A stretch of 64,000 nucleotides of DNA from Agrobacterium cucumeris (GTDB lineage: Bacteria > Pseudomonadota > Alphaproteobacteria > Rhizobiales > Rhizobiaceae). The notes beneath the pieces were generated by a model, which ran no database searches, was not told where the DNA came from, and saw only the letters and a program-made list of their open reading frames with translations. The stretch covers positions 868,001 to 932,000 of the forward strand of contig NZ_CP080387.1 of assembly GCF_030036535.1 (NCBI RefSeq). Direction: 5' to 3'. Below are positions 47,797 to 56,030 of the stretch, piece by piece. The position numbers and the translations under genes were made by a program. Position 1 is the stretch's first letter; the number at the start of each line of letters is the position of its first letter.

Positions 47797-48186
47797 TTAC
47801 GGGTATGGGACGATATGATCTTTGAGGAACCGGCTCACGCCATCCTCATCGATCTCTCCAGAAGCGACGGCCATAACGAATTGGTAGAGATGTGCTTCTT
47901 CCGTTTGGATCATGAAGCCGTTTTCCATCAGGAAAATACCGGCGGTCACGATAGCGATCCGCTTATTGCCATCGAGAAACGCATGATTTCTCGCCAGTCC
48001 AAAAAGATAGGCCGCTGCGAGATCGCAAACGTGGCCGCAGCCATAGTCAGCTTTGTTGATGGGTCGGTTTAAAGCCGAATCCAGCATGCCTTCGTCACGC
48101 AGCCCGTGAATGCCCCCGAAATTATCGATTTGCATTTTGTGAAGCTGCTTGACGGTCTTGACGTCCAGGAAAATAAACTCGGTCAT
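47797..48186 (-). CDS. doc: Doc-family toxin (Fic fold)
   Basis: A 129-residue death-on-curing toxin. The Fic/Doc motif is HAFLDGNKRIA (catalytic His), near residue 70, after GCGHVCDLAAAYLFGLARN. Doc phosphorylates EF-Tu and halts translation. It overlaps the antitoxin gene upstream by ATGA, as in chromosomal TA pairs, and converges with parC, with three bases between the stop codons. Confidence 0.94.
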   Translation of the reverse strand: MTEFIFLDVKTVKQLHKMQIDNFGGIHGLRDEGMLDSALNRPINKADYGCGHVCDLAAAYLFGLARNHAFLDGNKRIAIVTAGIFLMENGFMIQTEEAHLYQFVMAVASGEIDEDGVSRFLKDHIVPYP

Positions 48187-48404
48187 TCAGCGAGTTTCTT
48201 CAAGGCTACCTTGTATTTATCCATGAAGACGCGTGCATGTTCTAGTTGACGTGCGAAGGCTTCGTCTGCAACGCGCACACGCAGCTCACCGTTGCTTTCG
48301 TCGAGGTCAAGCGTGTCGCCTGCCTTAACGCCCATGCGCTCCAGAACTTCCTTGGGGATAATGATGCCTTCGGAATTACCGATTCTGCGCACCGTCACGT
48401 TCAT
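48183..48404 (-). CDS. AbrB/MazE-type antitoxin
   Basis: A 73-residue protein with a SpoVT/AbrB swapped-hairpin N-terminus (NVTVRRIGNSEGIIIPKEVLERMGVKAGDTLDL) and an acidic-basic helical tail that likely binds the Doc toxin. This differs from the classical Phd partner. GGAG 11 bases upstream supports ATG 48404 over ATG 48419, which has no ribosome site. The operator-like array at 48420-48471 lies just upstream. Confidence 0.92.
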   Translation of the reverse strand: MNVTVRRIGNSEGIIIPKEVLERMGVKAGDTLDLDESNGELRVRVADEAFARQLEHARVFMDKYKVALKKLAE

Positions 48405-48419
48405 AGCTAGATACTCCAT

Positions 48420-48471
48420 GTTATAACGGCGTTATAACATTGCTGAGGCGTTGTTGCAACGGAGTTGCAAC
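48420..48471. promoter_or_regulatory. Four phased palindromes upstream of the doc operon
   Basis: GTTATAAC-GGC-GTTATAAC (48420-48438) and GTTGCAAC-GGA-GTTGCAAC (48453-48471). Each 8-mer is a perfect palindrome of form GTTNNAAC. Centres fall at 48423.5, 48434.5, 48456.5 and 48467.5, that is 11, 22 and 11 bp apart, so all lie on one helix face. Position and form fit cooperative autorepression by the AbrB-type antitoxin. Confidence 0.75.
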
Positions 48472-48478
48472 ACTGCGC

Positions 48479-49237
48479 TCAAACGGGGTCTGGCTCGTAA
48501 ACCTCCCACCCGCGCGGCGTCAGATGTTCCTGCGGGTGGTAGCGGGTCTTGTAGCCCATCTTTTCCGAACCATCGACCCAGTAGCCGAGATAGACATGCG
48601 GCAGGCCAAGCCCGCGGGTGCGGGTGATGTGATCGATGATCATGAAGGTGCCGAGCGAGCGCTTTTCGAGATCGGGATTAAAGAAGGAATAGACCATCGA
48701 CAGGCCGTCGCTCATCACGTCACTGAGCGCCACGGCCAGCAACTCGCCGCGTTTGCTGGAATCAATGCCGGAGCCCGGTTCGCGCACGCGGTATTCGATG
48801 ATGCGGGTGTTCACATGCGTGTCTTCGACCATGATCGCATAGTCCAGCGCCGACATGTCGGACATGCCGCCAGACTGGTGGCGGTGATCCAGATAACGGC
48901 GGAACAGGGAGAACTGCTCGGTGGAAGGTTCGGCGGCGTGAACGGTGGCGACGACATCCTTGTTGATGGACAACACGCGTCGCATCGATTTCGTCGGCTG
49001 GAACTGCTCGGTCAGGATACGCACGGAAACGCAGGCGCGGCAGTTTTCGCAGGCCGGGCGATAGGCGATGTTTTGCGAACGCCTGAAGCCGCCCTGGGTC
49101 AGAAGGTCGTTCATTTCCGAGGCGCGCGGGCCAACCAGATGCGTAAAGACCTTCCGCTCCATCTGGTTCGGCAGATAGGGGCAGGTGGCCGGCGCCGTAA
49201 GATAGAATTGGGGGGAGGGCGTCGCCTGCGTGTTCAT
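48479..49237 (-). CDS. bpt: Aspartate/glutamate leucyltransferase
   Basis: A 252-residue Bpt of the GNAT-like N-end-rule family (ATE/Bpt). It adds Leu from leucyl-tRNA to N-terminal Asp or Glu, marking proteins for ClpAP via ClpS. The Cys-rich motif [15 protein letters not shown] is near residue 45, and [20 protein letters not shown] is near the C-terminus. ATG 49237 begins the family N-terminus; a GGAGG lies 14 bases upstream. Confidence 0.95.
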   Translation of the reverse strand: MNTQATPSPQFYLTAPATCPYLPNQMERKVFTHLVGPRASEMNDLLTQGGFRRSQNIAYRPACENCRACVSVRILTEQFQPTKSMRRVLSINKDVVATVHAAEPSTEQFSLFRRYLDHRHQSGGMSDMSALDYAIMVEDTHVNTRIIEYRVREPGSGIDSSKRGELLAVALSDVMSDGLSMVYSFFNPDLEKRSLGTFMIIDHITRTRGLGLPHVYLGYWVDGSEKMGYKTRYHPQEHLTPRGWEVYEPDPV

Positions 49238-49415
49238 CGAACCGTGATCGCCTCCTGCGTCTGTTATGAAAGCGCGCCGCGATTTCACGGGGTTGGCGGC
49301 GGCGCTTCAAGCGACATGCATAATGTCACAGAATGGCAAAATGACGGAAAACGTCAACTGCGGGATGAGGTATTTACCGCCTTTAAAAGGCACGTTTTCG
49401 TGGCTTCATGCGATA

Positions 49416-49874
49416 TCAGCGTGTCCTGACCATGACGGTGCCGAGCAGGAAGTCGTGAACGAGGCGCGAGCGCTCGGTAAACAGGCCTGCCAGAAGAATC
49501 AAAGGCGTCAGAACCGAGTTGATGACCCAGAACAGCACGATGTGCACGGTCGCCAGCAGAAAATCGATTCGCCGTCCATCCATGCGCGCCATGGCGATGC
49601 CCATCGCCCGCATGCCGGGTGTGGCCTGCGAGGGACCGCCGAGCGATACGCCGAAATAAAGCACCGCGACGATGACGAACAGCGCCGGGTAGAGGAAAAA
49701 GCCGAGACCCAGCGTGATCACGCCGAGAAAGAAGACAATCACGGCGGCCGGAATGCAAAGCAGCAGAACGATCGCATAATCGATCAGGAACGCGAAGACG
49801 CGCCGGCTCAGGACGCCGCTATAGGCGCGCCAGTCGTCCGGTGCGGCATAAGTGGGGTTCTGGTCGAGGCTCAT
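49416..49874 (-). CDS. RDD-family membrane protein
   Basis: A 152-residue inner-membrane protein. The name-giving Arg-Asp-Asp pattern maps to SRRVFAFLIDYAIVLLL and the family's TPGMRAMGIAMARMDGRRI loop; three or four segments are visible. RDD proteins are small, of unclear role, some linked to Na+/H+ exchange or protein export. It stands alone between bpt and hemB, without operon signs. Confidence 0.88.
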   Translation of the reverse strand: MSLDQNPTYAAPDDWRAYSGVLSRRVFAFLIDYAIVLLLCIPAAVIVFFLGVITLGLGFFLYPALFVIVAVLYFGVSLGGPSQATPGMRAMGIAMARMDGRRIDFLLATVHIVLFWVINSVLTPLILLAGLFTERSRLVHDFLLGTVMVRTR

Positions 49875-49972
49875 CTTTCGTTTTCTCCTGAAAAGGTCTG
49901 ACAGCGCGGCTTATATGCCGTGTCAGCAGACAATATGGGAAGAAAACGACCGAATACAATAAGAGGTGGCCG

Positions 49973-50986
49973 TCAGCCCTTTGCGAGTTTGCGTGCAGCC
50001 TCGATGGCGAAATAGCTCAAGATGCCATCGCAGCCTGCGCGCTTGAAACAGAGAAGTGTTTCCATCATCACCCGTTCGCCGTCGATCCAGCCATTCATGG
50101 CCGCCGCCTTGATCTGGGTATATTCGCCGGACACCTGATAGGCGAAAGTCGGCAGCCCAAAATTCTCCTTCAGCCGCCAGCAGATGTCGAGATAGGGCAG
50201 GCCGGGTTTGACCATCAGCATATCCGCGCCTTCCTCCACATCGAGCGCCGCATCACGGATCGCTTCCATGCCGTTGGCAGGGCTGATGTAATAGCTATTC
50301 TTGTCGCCCTTCAGCAGGCCGGCCGTGGAGATGGCCTCGCGATAGGGGCCATAATAGCCGGAGGCGAATTTCGTTGCGTAAGCCATGATGCCGACATTCT
50401 GGTGCCCGGCGGCATCAAGACCGCGACGAATGGCGCCGATGCGGCCATCCATCATCTCAGACGGAGAGATAATGTCCGAACCGGCCTCGGCCTGCAGGAT
50501 CGCCGCCCTGACGACCTGATCGACCGTCTCGTCATTGACGATCTCGTCGCCGCGCAGAATGCCGTCATGCCCGTGGCTGGTGAAGGGGTCGAGCGCGACA
50601 TCGGTGATCATGCCGATATTTGGAACGGCTTTTTTGACCGCGATCGTCGCCTGATTGATGAGATTGTTGGCCTCGAGCGCATTAGAGCCGGTCTCGTCAC
50701 GCAGATCCATCTCGATATTCGGGAAGGTGGCGATTGCCGGAATGCCGAGGTCGGCGGCTTCCTTCGCCGCTTCGACGAGCTTGTCGATACTCATGCGGTT
50801 GACGCCGGGCATCGCCGGAATGGGATCGAGGATATTGCTGCCGGGTACGATGAAGACCGGCCAGATGAGATCGTCGACGGTCAGGCGGTTCTCCTGCACC
50901 AGACGGCGCGTCCAATCCGCCTTGCGATTGCGCCGCATGCGGCGATGGCCGGTGATCTCGTCGACCAGATGCGTTTTGTCCTGCAT
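49973..50986 (-). CDS. hemB: Porphobilinogen synthase (ALA dehydratase)
   Basis: A 337-residue enzyme condensing two ALA to porphobilinogen for heme. Schiff-base lysines are in MAYATKFASGYYGPYREA and MVKPGLPYLD. The zinc cysteines of E. coli/mammalian HemB are absent: the site reads DVALDPFTSHGHDG, which places it in the Mg-dependent, Cys-free class. AAGGA nine bases upstream supports ATG 50986. Divergent from the DUF6163 gene, an arrangement common in Rhizobiales. Confidence 0.97.
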   Translation of the reverse strand: MQDKTHLVDEITGHRRMRRNRKADWTRRLVQENRLTVDDLIWPVFIVPGSNILDPIPAMPGVNRMSIDKLVEAAKEAADLGIPAIATFPNIEMDLRDETGSNALEANNLINQATIAVKKAVPNIGMITDVALDPFTSHGHDGILRGDEIVNDETVDQVVRAAILQAEAGSDIISPSEMMDGRIGAIRRGLDAAGHQNVGIMAYATKFASGYYGPYREAISTAGLLKGDKNSYYISPANGMEAIRDAALDVEEGADMLMVKPGLPYLDICWRLKENFGLPTFAYQVSGEYTQIKAAAMNGWIDGERVMMETLLCFKRAGCDGILSYFAIEAARKLAKG

Positions 50987-51170
50987 GTCAGAATGTCCTT
51001 CGGTCAAATTTCGCAAGCTGCATAACATGAAGCATGCGCCGTGCGAATGCGACAATGTCGCCCTGGCTTTCCCTCTTGCCTGCCTTGCCGGGAAGCGATG
51101 CTTTGACAAGGTAGACCACCGGATTCAATATGGGCTGGTCGCCCGCCCGTCGAGACCGTATCTTCCGGCC

Positions 51171-51608
51171 ATGGAACCTGATTCTCAACCTCTGCCGAAG
51201 CGTCCGCTTACGGAAATCCTCTTTCTGGTCTTCATGAGGCTGGTCGCGGTCTCCTGTTTCTGGTTCGGCCTGCAATATTGGGCAATGCTCACGGGGTACT
51301 CGCTGGGCGGGCAGGGGCGGTTCGATATGCTGAACCTGCCCTGGCGGGTGGCGGGCAGTGCACTGGCGGTTATTTTCCCGGTTGCGGCCCTTGGTCTCTG
51401 GCTTGGCGCCTCCTGGGGCGCGGTCATGTGGGTCATGGGGGCGGGCGCGCAGATCGCCATGTATAAGGTATGGCCACATATCTTCGGCGCCAACACGCTG
51501 GTACCCGTCATGCACGGTCTCGTGGCAACCATTTATATACTATTTCTGGTCGCTTTCTGGCTGGATCACCGCCAGAATGAAGAACGCGCAAGAATTGATT
51601 TACCATAA
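51171..51608 (+). CDS. DUF6163 family membrane protein
   Basis: A 145-residue four-segment membrane protein. The run LPKRPLTEILFLVFMRLVAV, LQYWAMLTGYSLGGQGRFD and MLNLPWRVAGSALAV is typical of the uncharacterised DUF6163 family of Rhizobiales, which commonly neighbours hemB and the ldtR gene as here. ATG 51171 has no clear ribosome site. Followed by a terminator at 51622. Confidence 0.85.
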   Translation: MEPDSQPLPKRPLTEILFLVFMRLVAVSCFWFGLQYWAMLTGYSLGGQGRFDMLNLPWRVAGSALAVIFPVAALGLWLGASWGAVMWVMGAGAQIAMYKVWPHIFGANTLVPVMHGLVATIYILFLVAFWLDHRQNEERARIDLP

Positions 51609-51621
51609 GAATAAAGCAATG

Positions 51622-51645
51622 CGGCCTGTTTTCAGGCCGTTTTTT
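51622..51645 (+). terminator. Rho-independent terminator of the DUF6163 gene
   Basis: CGGCCTG / CAGGCCG stem with a TTTT loop, then TTTTTT, 14 bp after the stop codon. Confidence 0.92.
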
Positions 51646-51734
51646 ATCTCTAAGTCATTGATTTATAATGCGTGGCCTCTGACCATTCCCGCTTCGCCAC
51701 AAGTTGGGTCCTCCTGGGAAAATGCAGGTAACCA

Positions 51735-51781
51735 TTTGTTAATCGTAGCTTTTAAGTAGAATTTTATGCGCATTGATTAGG
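51735..51781 (+). promoter_or_regulatory. ldtR upstream region with motif shared with ldtP
   Basis: TTTGTTAATC at 51735-51744 and ATTGATTAGG at 51772-51781 recur, more tightly packed, upstream of ldtP (TTTGTTAATC 52665-52674, ATTGATTTAGG 52677-52687). They may be binding sites for LdtR or a shared promoter. LdtR is known to regulate itself and ldtP in Liberibacter; the exact site here is inference. Confidence 0.45.
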
Positions 51782-51840
51782 TTCTCACTCAAGGCGGGAG
51801 ACAAACAAACACACCGCCAAACAAAACAGTGAGGCAGTCA

Positions 51841-52352
51841 TGATCAATAGCAAAGTTAAGCCGCAGGCCGTTGTTGCCGACGCACACGAAGATACCATCC
51901 GTTCGCTCTACATGGAGTCGCTGCATCTGGTGGAACGTCTCCACCGCCGCCTCCTCGATGTCATCAAGGACGAGTTCGATCGTCAGGGTCGTGATGACGT
52001 CAACGCCGTACAGGCGCTCCTGCTGTTCAACATCGGCAATTCCGAATTGACGGCCGGTGAACTTCGTTCCCGCGGTTATTACCTCGGCTCGAACGTTTCC
52101 TACAACGTCAAGAAGCTGGTCGACCTCGGTCTCATCAACCACCAGCGCTCGCGTGTCGACCGCCGCTCGGTCCGCATCAGCCTGACTGAAGAAGGCCAGG
52201 CCATCGCCGAAACCGTTGCCCGCCTTTATGAACGCCACGTCGGCTCGATCGAAAAGGTCGGCGGCATCGGCACCGGCGAGTTCTCCGAAATGAACAAGCT
52301 GCTGCAGCGCCTCGATCGCTTCTGGAACGACTCGATCGCTTATCGTCTCTAA
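51841..52352 (+). CDS. ldtR: MarR-type regulator LdtR
   Basis: A 170-residue winged-helix regulator of the MarR group, like LdtR of Candidatus Liberibacter and Sinorhizobium, which controls the L,D-transpeptidase gene ldtP and osmotic tolerance. The recognition helix region is ELTAGELRSRGYYLGSNVSYNVKKL and the wing is RSRVDRRSVRISLTEEG. It lies 375 bp upstream of ldtP. The ATG at 51841 follows GTGAGGCAGTC. Confidence 0.92.
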
Positions 52353-52726
52353 TATCCGCGACGGGTTCACTGTTTAAGCCGGGGGCATCGCTTTGCCTCC
52401 GGCTTGCGGATTCCGTGCAACGCCGGCGCTTGTTTTTCATGTCAAGCCCGTTGCCTTATCCGAGCCTTCGCCTTTATTTTCAGGCAACACAGCTTTGTGA
52501 GAAAAGGCTCGTGACACGAATTGGCCATATTGATATGGGACCGGCAAGGGTGAGGGAGCCGGCTGTTTCTCCTGCTGTCGCGGCAAGTCCCGACTGTTCC
52601 GCCAGACTGTAGCGCCCAGACACTGGGCCTCGAGCATTACCGGCCGGCAGGCACGCTGTACGTGTTTGTTAATCATATTGATTTAGGCATTGTTGAGAAT
52701 GCCGAAGAGAGTGGCTGGTAGGTAGA
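52353..52726. promoter_or_regulatory. ldtR-ldtP intergenic region
   Basis: A strong 12-bp hairpin AAGCCGGGGGCA / TGCCTCCGGCTT (52376-52405, one G-U) follows ldtR but lacks a T-run, so it may end or stabilise its mRNA. The TTTGTTAATC and ATTGATTTAGG motifs lie 40-60 bp before ldtP. Nothing protein-like is seen between. Promoter of ldtP presumably lies near 52640-52700. Confidence 0.5.
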
Positions 52727-54058
52727 ATGACAAAGAAATCCGTTTCCGATTCCGTATCGCGCCGCGCGCTTCTGCGCTCAGCCGTTTCCGTTGGTGTTGC
52801 AGCACTTGCCGCGCCGGCCTTGGCGCAAAATGCGCTGAACGACCTCATGGGTTCGTCACGCCGCGGCAACTGGGATGACCAGTTCGACGCCAATACGTCG
52901 CGTTCCGCCGTCGGCGTCGTTTCCAACAATCCGGTTCTCGGCCGGGAAGCCCCGGTCTACATGCAGCAGGCGATCATGCAATATCAGCAGATCGTCCAGA
53001 ATGGCGGCTGGCCGGATGTGCCCGTCAGCCAGCAGCGCCTTCAGATCGGCGTCTCCGACCCCTCCGTACAGGCGCTTCGCCAGCGACTGATGGTGTCCGG
53101 CGACCTGCCGCGCGAAGCTGGCATTTCCAGCGCCTTCGATAGTTACGTCGATGGTGCGCTGAAACGCTTCCAGGCCCGCCATGGTCTTCCGGCCGATGGT
53201 GTCAGCGGTGAATATACCACCAAGGCGCTCAATGTTTCGGCCCAGATTCGTCTGGCGCAATTGCAGACCAACCTCGTGCGCATTCAGTCCATGTCGGGTG
53301 ATCTCGGTCCGCGTCACCTGATGGTCAATATTCCGGCCGCTGCCATCGAAGCGGTGGAGAATGAGCGCGTCGTCCTGCGCAACACGGCTGTCGTCGGCCG
53401 CGCCAGCCGCCCGACGCATGTCATCAATTCCAAGATTTACGAGGTCATCCTCAACCCTTACTGGACCGCGCCGCGCTCGATCATCGAGAAGGATATCGTG
53501 CCGCTGATGCAGAAGGACCCGACCTATCTGGAGCGGAACAATATCCGCCTCATCGATGGCAAGGGACAGGAAGTGCCGCCGACCGCGGTCGACTGGTTCG
53601 CGCCGAAGGCCCCGAACCTGATGTTCCGTCAGGACCCCGGCAAGATCAACGCCATGTCTTCGACGAAGATCAACTTCCACAATCCGAACAACGAATATAT
53701 GCACGACACGCCGCAGCAGGGCCTGTTCAACAAGCTGATGCGTTTCGAATCCTCCGGCTGCGTGCGCGTTCAGAATGTGCGCGACCTCACAAGCTGGCTG
53801 CTGCGCGACACGCCCGGCTGGTCGCGTCAGGAAATGGAACGCGTCATCGCCACCCGCGTCAACACGCCGATCAAGCTGGCGCAGGAAGTGCCGGTTTATT
53901 TCGTCTACATCACCGCATGGTCGGCGAAGGACGGCGTGGTGCAGTTCCGCGACGATATCTATGAAAAGGATGGCAACGCCGAACTGGCGCTCAACACCAC
54001 GAGCGGCATGGAGCAGCCGGCCGGCGCTGTTGATGACGACCTTCTGCCGCGCAACTGA
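52727..54058 (+). CDS. ldtP: L,D-transpeptidase LdtP
   Basis: A 443-residue periplasmic YkuD enzyme forming 3-3 peptidoglycan cross-links (or anchoring proteins). The N-terminus has a twin-arginine-like signal (VSRRALLRSA, then AALAAPALA). A PG_binding_1 domain lies about residues 100-165 (YVDGALKRFQARHGLPADGV). The catalytic YkuD domain ends with H-D-T ... FESSGCVRVQN, holding the nucleophilic Cys. Its gene is the expected target of LdtR 375 bp upstream. In Liberibacter the pair affects osmotic tolerance. Confidence 0.93.
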   Translation: MTKKSVSDSVSRRALLRSAVSVGVAALAAPALAQNALNDLMGSSRRGNWDDQFDANTSRSAVGVVSNNPVLGREAPVYMQQAIMQYQQIVQNGGWPDVPVSQQRLQIGVSDPSVQALRQRLMVSGDLPREAGISSAFDSYVDGALKRFQARHGLPADGVSGEYTTKALNVSAQIRLAQLQTNLVRIQSMSGDLGPRHLMVNIPAAAIEAVENERVVLRNTAVVGRASRPTHVINSKIYEVILNPYWTAPRSIIEKDIVPLMQKDPTYLERNNIRLIDGKGQEVPPTAVDWFAPKAPNLMFRQDPGKINAMSSTKINFHNPNNEYMHDTPQQGLFNKLMRFESSGCVRVQNVRDLTSWLLRDTPGWSRQEMERVIATRVNTPIKLAQEVPVYFVYITAWSAKDGVVQFRDDIYEKDGNAELALNTTSGMEQPAGAVDDDLLPRN

Positions 54059-54083
54059 TCGGCGCTTTTATCGATGAAAACAG

Positions 54084-54109
54084 GCCGCATCTTCGGGTGC
54101 GGCTTTTTT
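54084..54109 (+). terminator. Rho-independent terminator of ldtP
   Basis: GCCGCA / TGCGGC stem with a TCTTCGGG loop, then TTTTTTC, 26 bp after the stop codon. Confidence 0.9.
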
Positions 54110-54246
54110 CTTGACTATTTTCTGAGAACAGCTGCCGTTTTTTGTCGCAACGTCGCGTTTTGACGGGCAAATCTCGCACCTCGTATTGCTCTTGTCCGGG
54201 CGGAACGCTAAGACGCCATCGCATTACTGTTTCAGGAGCCTTCACC

Positions 54247-55536
54247 ATGTCGAACACAGATGCTTTCTTCTCCCGTCCGCTTGCCGAAGTTGATCCGGAT
54301 ATTTTCGGCTCGATCGAGAAGGAACTGGGTCGCCAGCGCCACGAGATCGAACTGATCGCCTCGGAAAACATCGTTTCCCGCGCCGTGCTTGAAGCGCAGG
54401 GTTCGATCATGACCAACAAATATGCCGAAGGTTACCCGGGCAAACGTTATTACGGCGGCTGCCAGTTCGTCGACATCGCTGAAGAGCTTGCCATCGAGCG
54501 CGCCAAGAAGCTGTTTGGCGTCAACTTCGCCAACGTTCAGCCGAATTCCGGTTCGCAGATGAACCAGGCCGTGTTCCTCGCGCTGCTGCAGCCGGGTGAT
54601 ACCTTCATGGGTCTCGACCTGAACTCGGGAGGTCACCTGACCCACGGTTCGCCGGTCAACATGTCCGGCAAATGGTTCAACGTCGTGTCCTACGGCGTGC
54701 GCGAAGGCGACAACCTGCTCGACATGGACGAAGTGGAGCGCAAGGCCAAGGAAACCCGGCCGAAGCTGATCCTCGCCGGCGGCACCGCCTATTCCCGCGT
54801 CTGGGACTGGAAGCGTTTCCGCGAGATCGCCGATGAAGTCGGCGCTTACCTGATGGTCGACATGGCCCACATCGCCGGCCTCGTTGCCGGTGGCCAGCAT
54901 CCGTCGCCGTTCCCGCATTGCCATGTTGCAACGACGACGACGCACAAGTCGCTGCGCGGCCCGCGTGGCGGCATGATCCTCACCAATGAAGAGGATCTGG
55001 CCAAGAAGTTCAATTCGGCCGTATTCCCCGGCCTGCAGGGCGGCCCGCTGATGCATGTCATCGCCGCCAAGGCCGTTGCCTTCGGTGAAGCGCTGCAGCC
55101 GGAGTTCAAGGACTACGCCGCACAGGTCGTCAAGAACGCCAAGGCACTGGCCGAAACCCTGATCGAAGGCGGTCTGGATGTCGTTTCCGGCGGCACGGAC
55201 AACCACCTGATGCTGGTCGACCTTCGCAAGAAGAACGCCACCGGCAAGCGTGCGGAAGCAGCCCTGGGCCGCGCTTACATCACTTGCAACAAGAACGGCA
55301 TTCCTTTCGATCCGGAAAAGCCCTTCGTCACCTCCGGTGTCCGTCTTGGCACGCCGGCCGGCACGACGCGCGGTTTCAAGGAAGCGGAATTCCGCGAAAT
55401 CGGCAAGCTGATCGTCGAGGTTCTCGACGGCTTGAAGGTTGCCAATTCGGACGAGGGCAACGCCTCCGTCGAAGCTGCGGTACGTGAAAAGGTCGTCGGC
55501 CTGACCGACCGTTTCCCGATGTACCCGTACATGTAA
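54247..55536 (+). CDS. glyA: Serine hydroxymethyltransferase
   Basis: A 429-residue PLP enzyme interconverting serine and glycine with THF. The PLP lysine is in [11 protein letters not shown] (about residue 235), preceded by [23 protein letters not shown] and [11 protein letters not shown] bind the cofactor and substrate. A CAGGAG site precedes ATG 54247; the frame extends upstream but without family similarity. It opens the cluster glyA-nrdR-ribD-ribE; nrdR starts 12 bp downstream. Confidence 0.98.
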   Translation: MSNTDAFFSRPLAEVDPDIFGSIEKELGRQRHEIELIASENIVSRAVLEAQGSIMTNKYAEGYPGKRYYGGCQFVDIAEELAIERAKKLFGVNFANVQPNSGSQMNQAVFLALLQPGDTFMGLDLNSGGHLTHGSPVNMSGKWFNVVSYGVREGDNLLDMDEVERKAKETRPKLILAGGTAYSRVWDWKRFREIADEVGAYLMVDMAHIAGLVAGGQHPSPFPHCHVATTTTHKSLRGPRGGMILTNEEDLAKKFNSAVFPGLQGGPLMHVIAAKAVAFGEALQPEFKDYAAQVVKNAKALAETLIEGGLDVVSGGTDNHLMLVDLRKKNATGKRAEAALGRAYITCNKNGIPFDPEKPFVTSGVRLGTPAGTTRGFKEAEFREIGKLIVEVLDGLKVANSDEGNASVEAAVREKVVGLTDRFPMYPYM

Positions 55537-55548
55537 GGAAAAAAGACG

Positions 55549-56028
55549 ATGCGCTGCCCATTTTGCGGTTCCGAAGACACACAGGTCAAGGACTCGCGTC
55601 CGGCGGAGGACAACACCTCCATCCGCCGGCGGCGCATCTGCCCCGATTGCGGCGGCCGCTTCACGACCTATGAGCGCGTGCAACTGCGCGAGCTGATGGT
55701 CATCAAGAAAAGCGGCCGCAAGCTGCCCTTCGACCGGGAAAAGCTGGTGCGATCCTTCGAGATCGCGCTGCGCAAGCGCCCGGTTGACCGCGACCGGATC
55801 GAGCGGGCCGTGTCAGGCATTGCCCGTCGTCTCGAAAGCTCCGGCGAGACGGAAATTCCCTCGGAAGAAATCGGCCTGCAGGTTCTCGAAGCGCTGAAAA
55901 GCCTCGATGACGTGGCCTTCGTGCGTTATGCCTCGGTCTATCGCGATTTCAGCCATGCCGAGGATTTTGAAAACGTGATTGCCGAAATCAACGCCAAGAT
56001 CGCCCGCGACACGGACGCCGGAGTCTAG
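55549..56028 (+). CDS. nrdR: Transcriptional repressor NrdR
   Basis: A 159-residue repressor of ribonucleotide reductase genes. The zinc ribbon is [15 protein letters not shown] with [13 protein letters not shown], and the ATP-cone ([23 protein letters not shown]) senses dATP/ATP. Both are intact. Lies between glyA and ribD, two bases before the ribD start; the nrdR-ribD neighbourhood is widely conserved. Confidence 0.98.
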   Translation: MRCPFCGSEDTQVKDSRPAEDNTSIRRRRICPDCGGRFTTYERVQLRELMVIKKSGRKLPFDREKLVRSFEIALRKRPVDRDRIERAVSGIARRLESSGETEIPSEEIGLQVLEALKSLDDVAFVRYASVYRDFSHAEDFENVIAEINAKIARDTDAGV

Positions 56029-56030
56029 CC

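Noticed and set aside
54232..55683. 483-codon minus-strand frame opposite glyA
   Set aside because: Shadow of a strongly biased gene; composition is typical of antisense GC3 frames.
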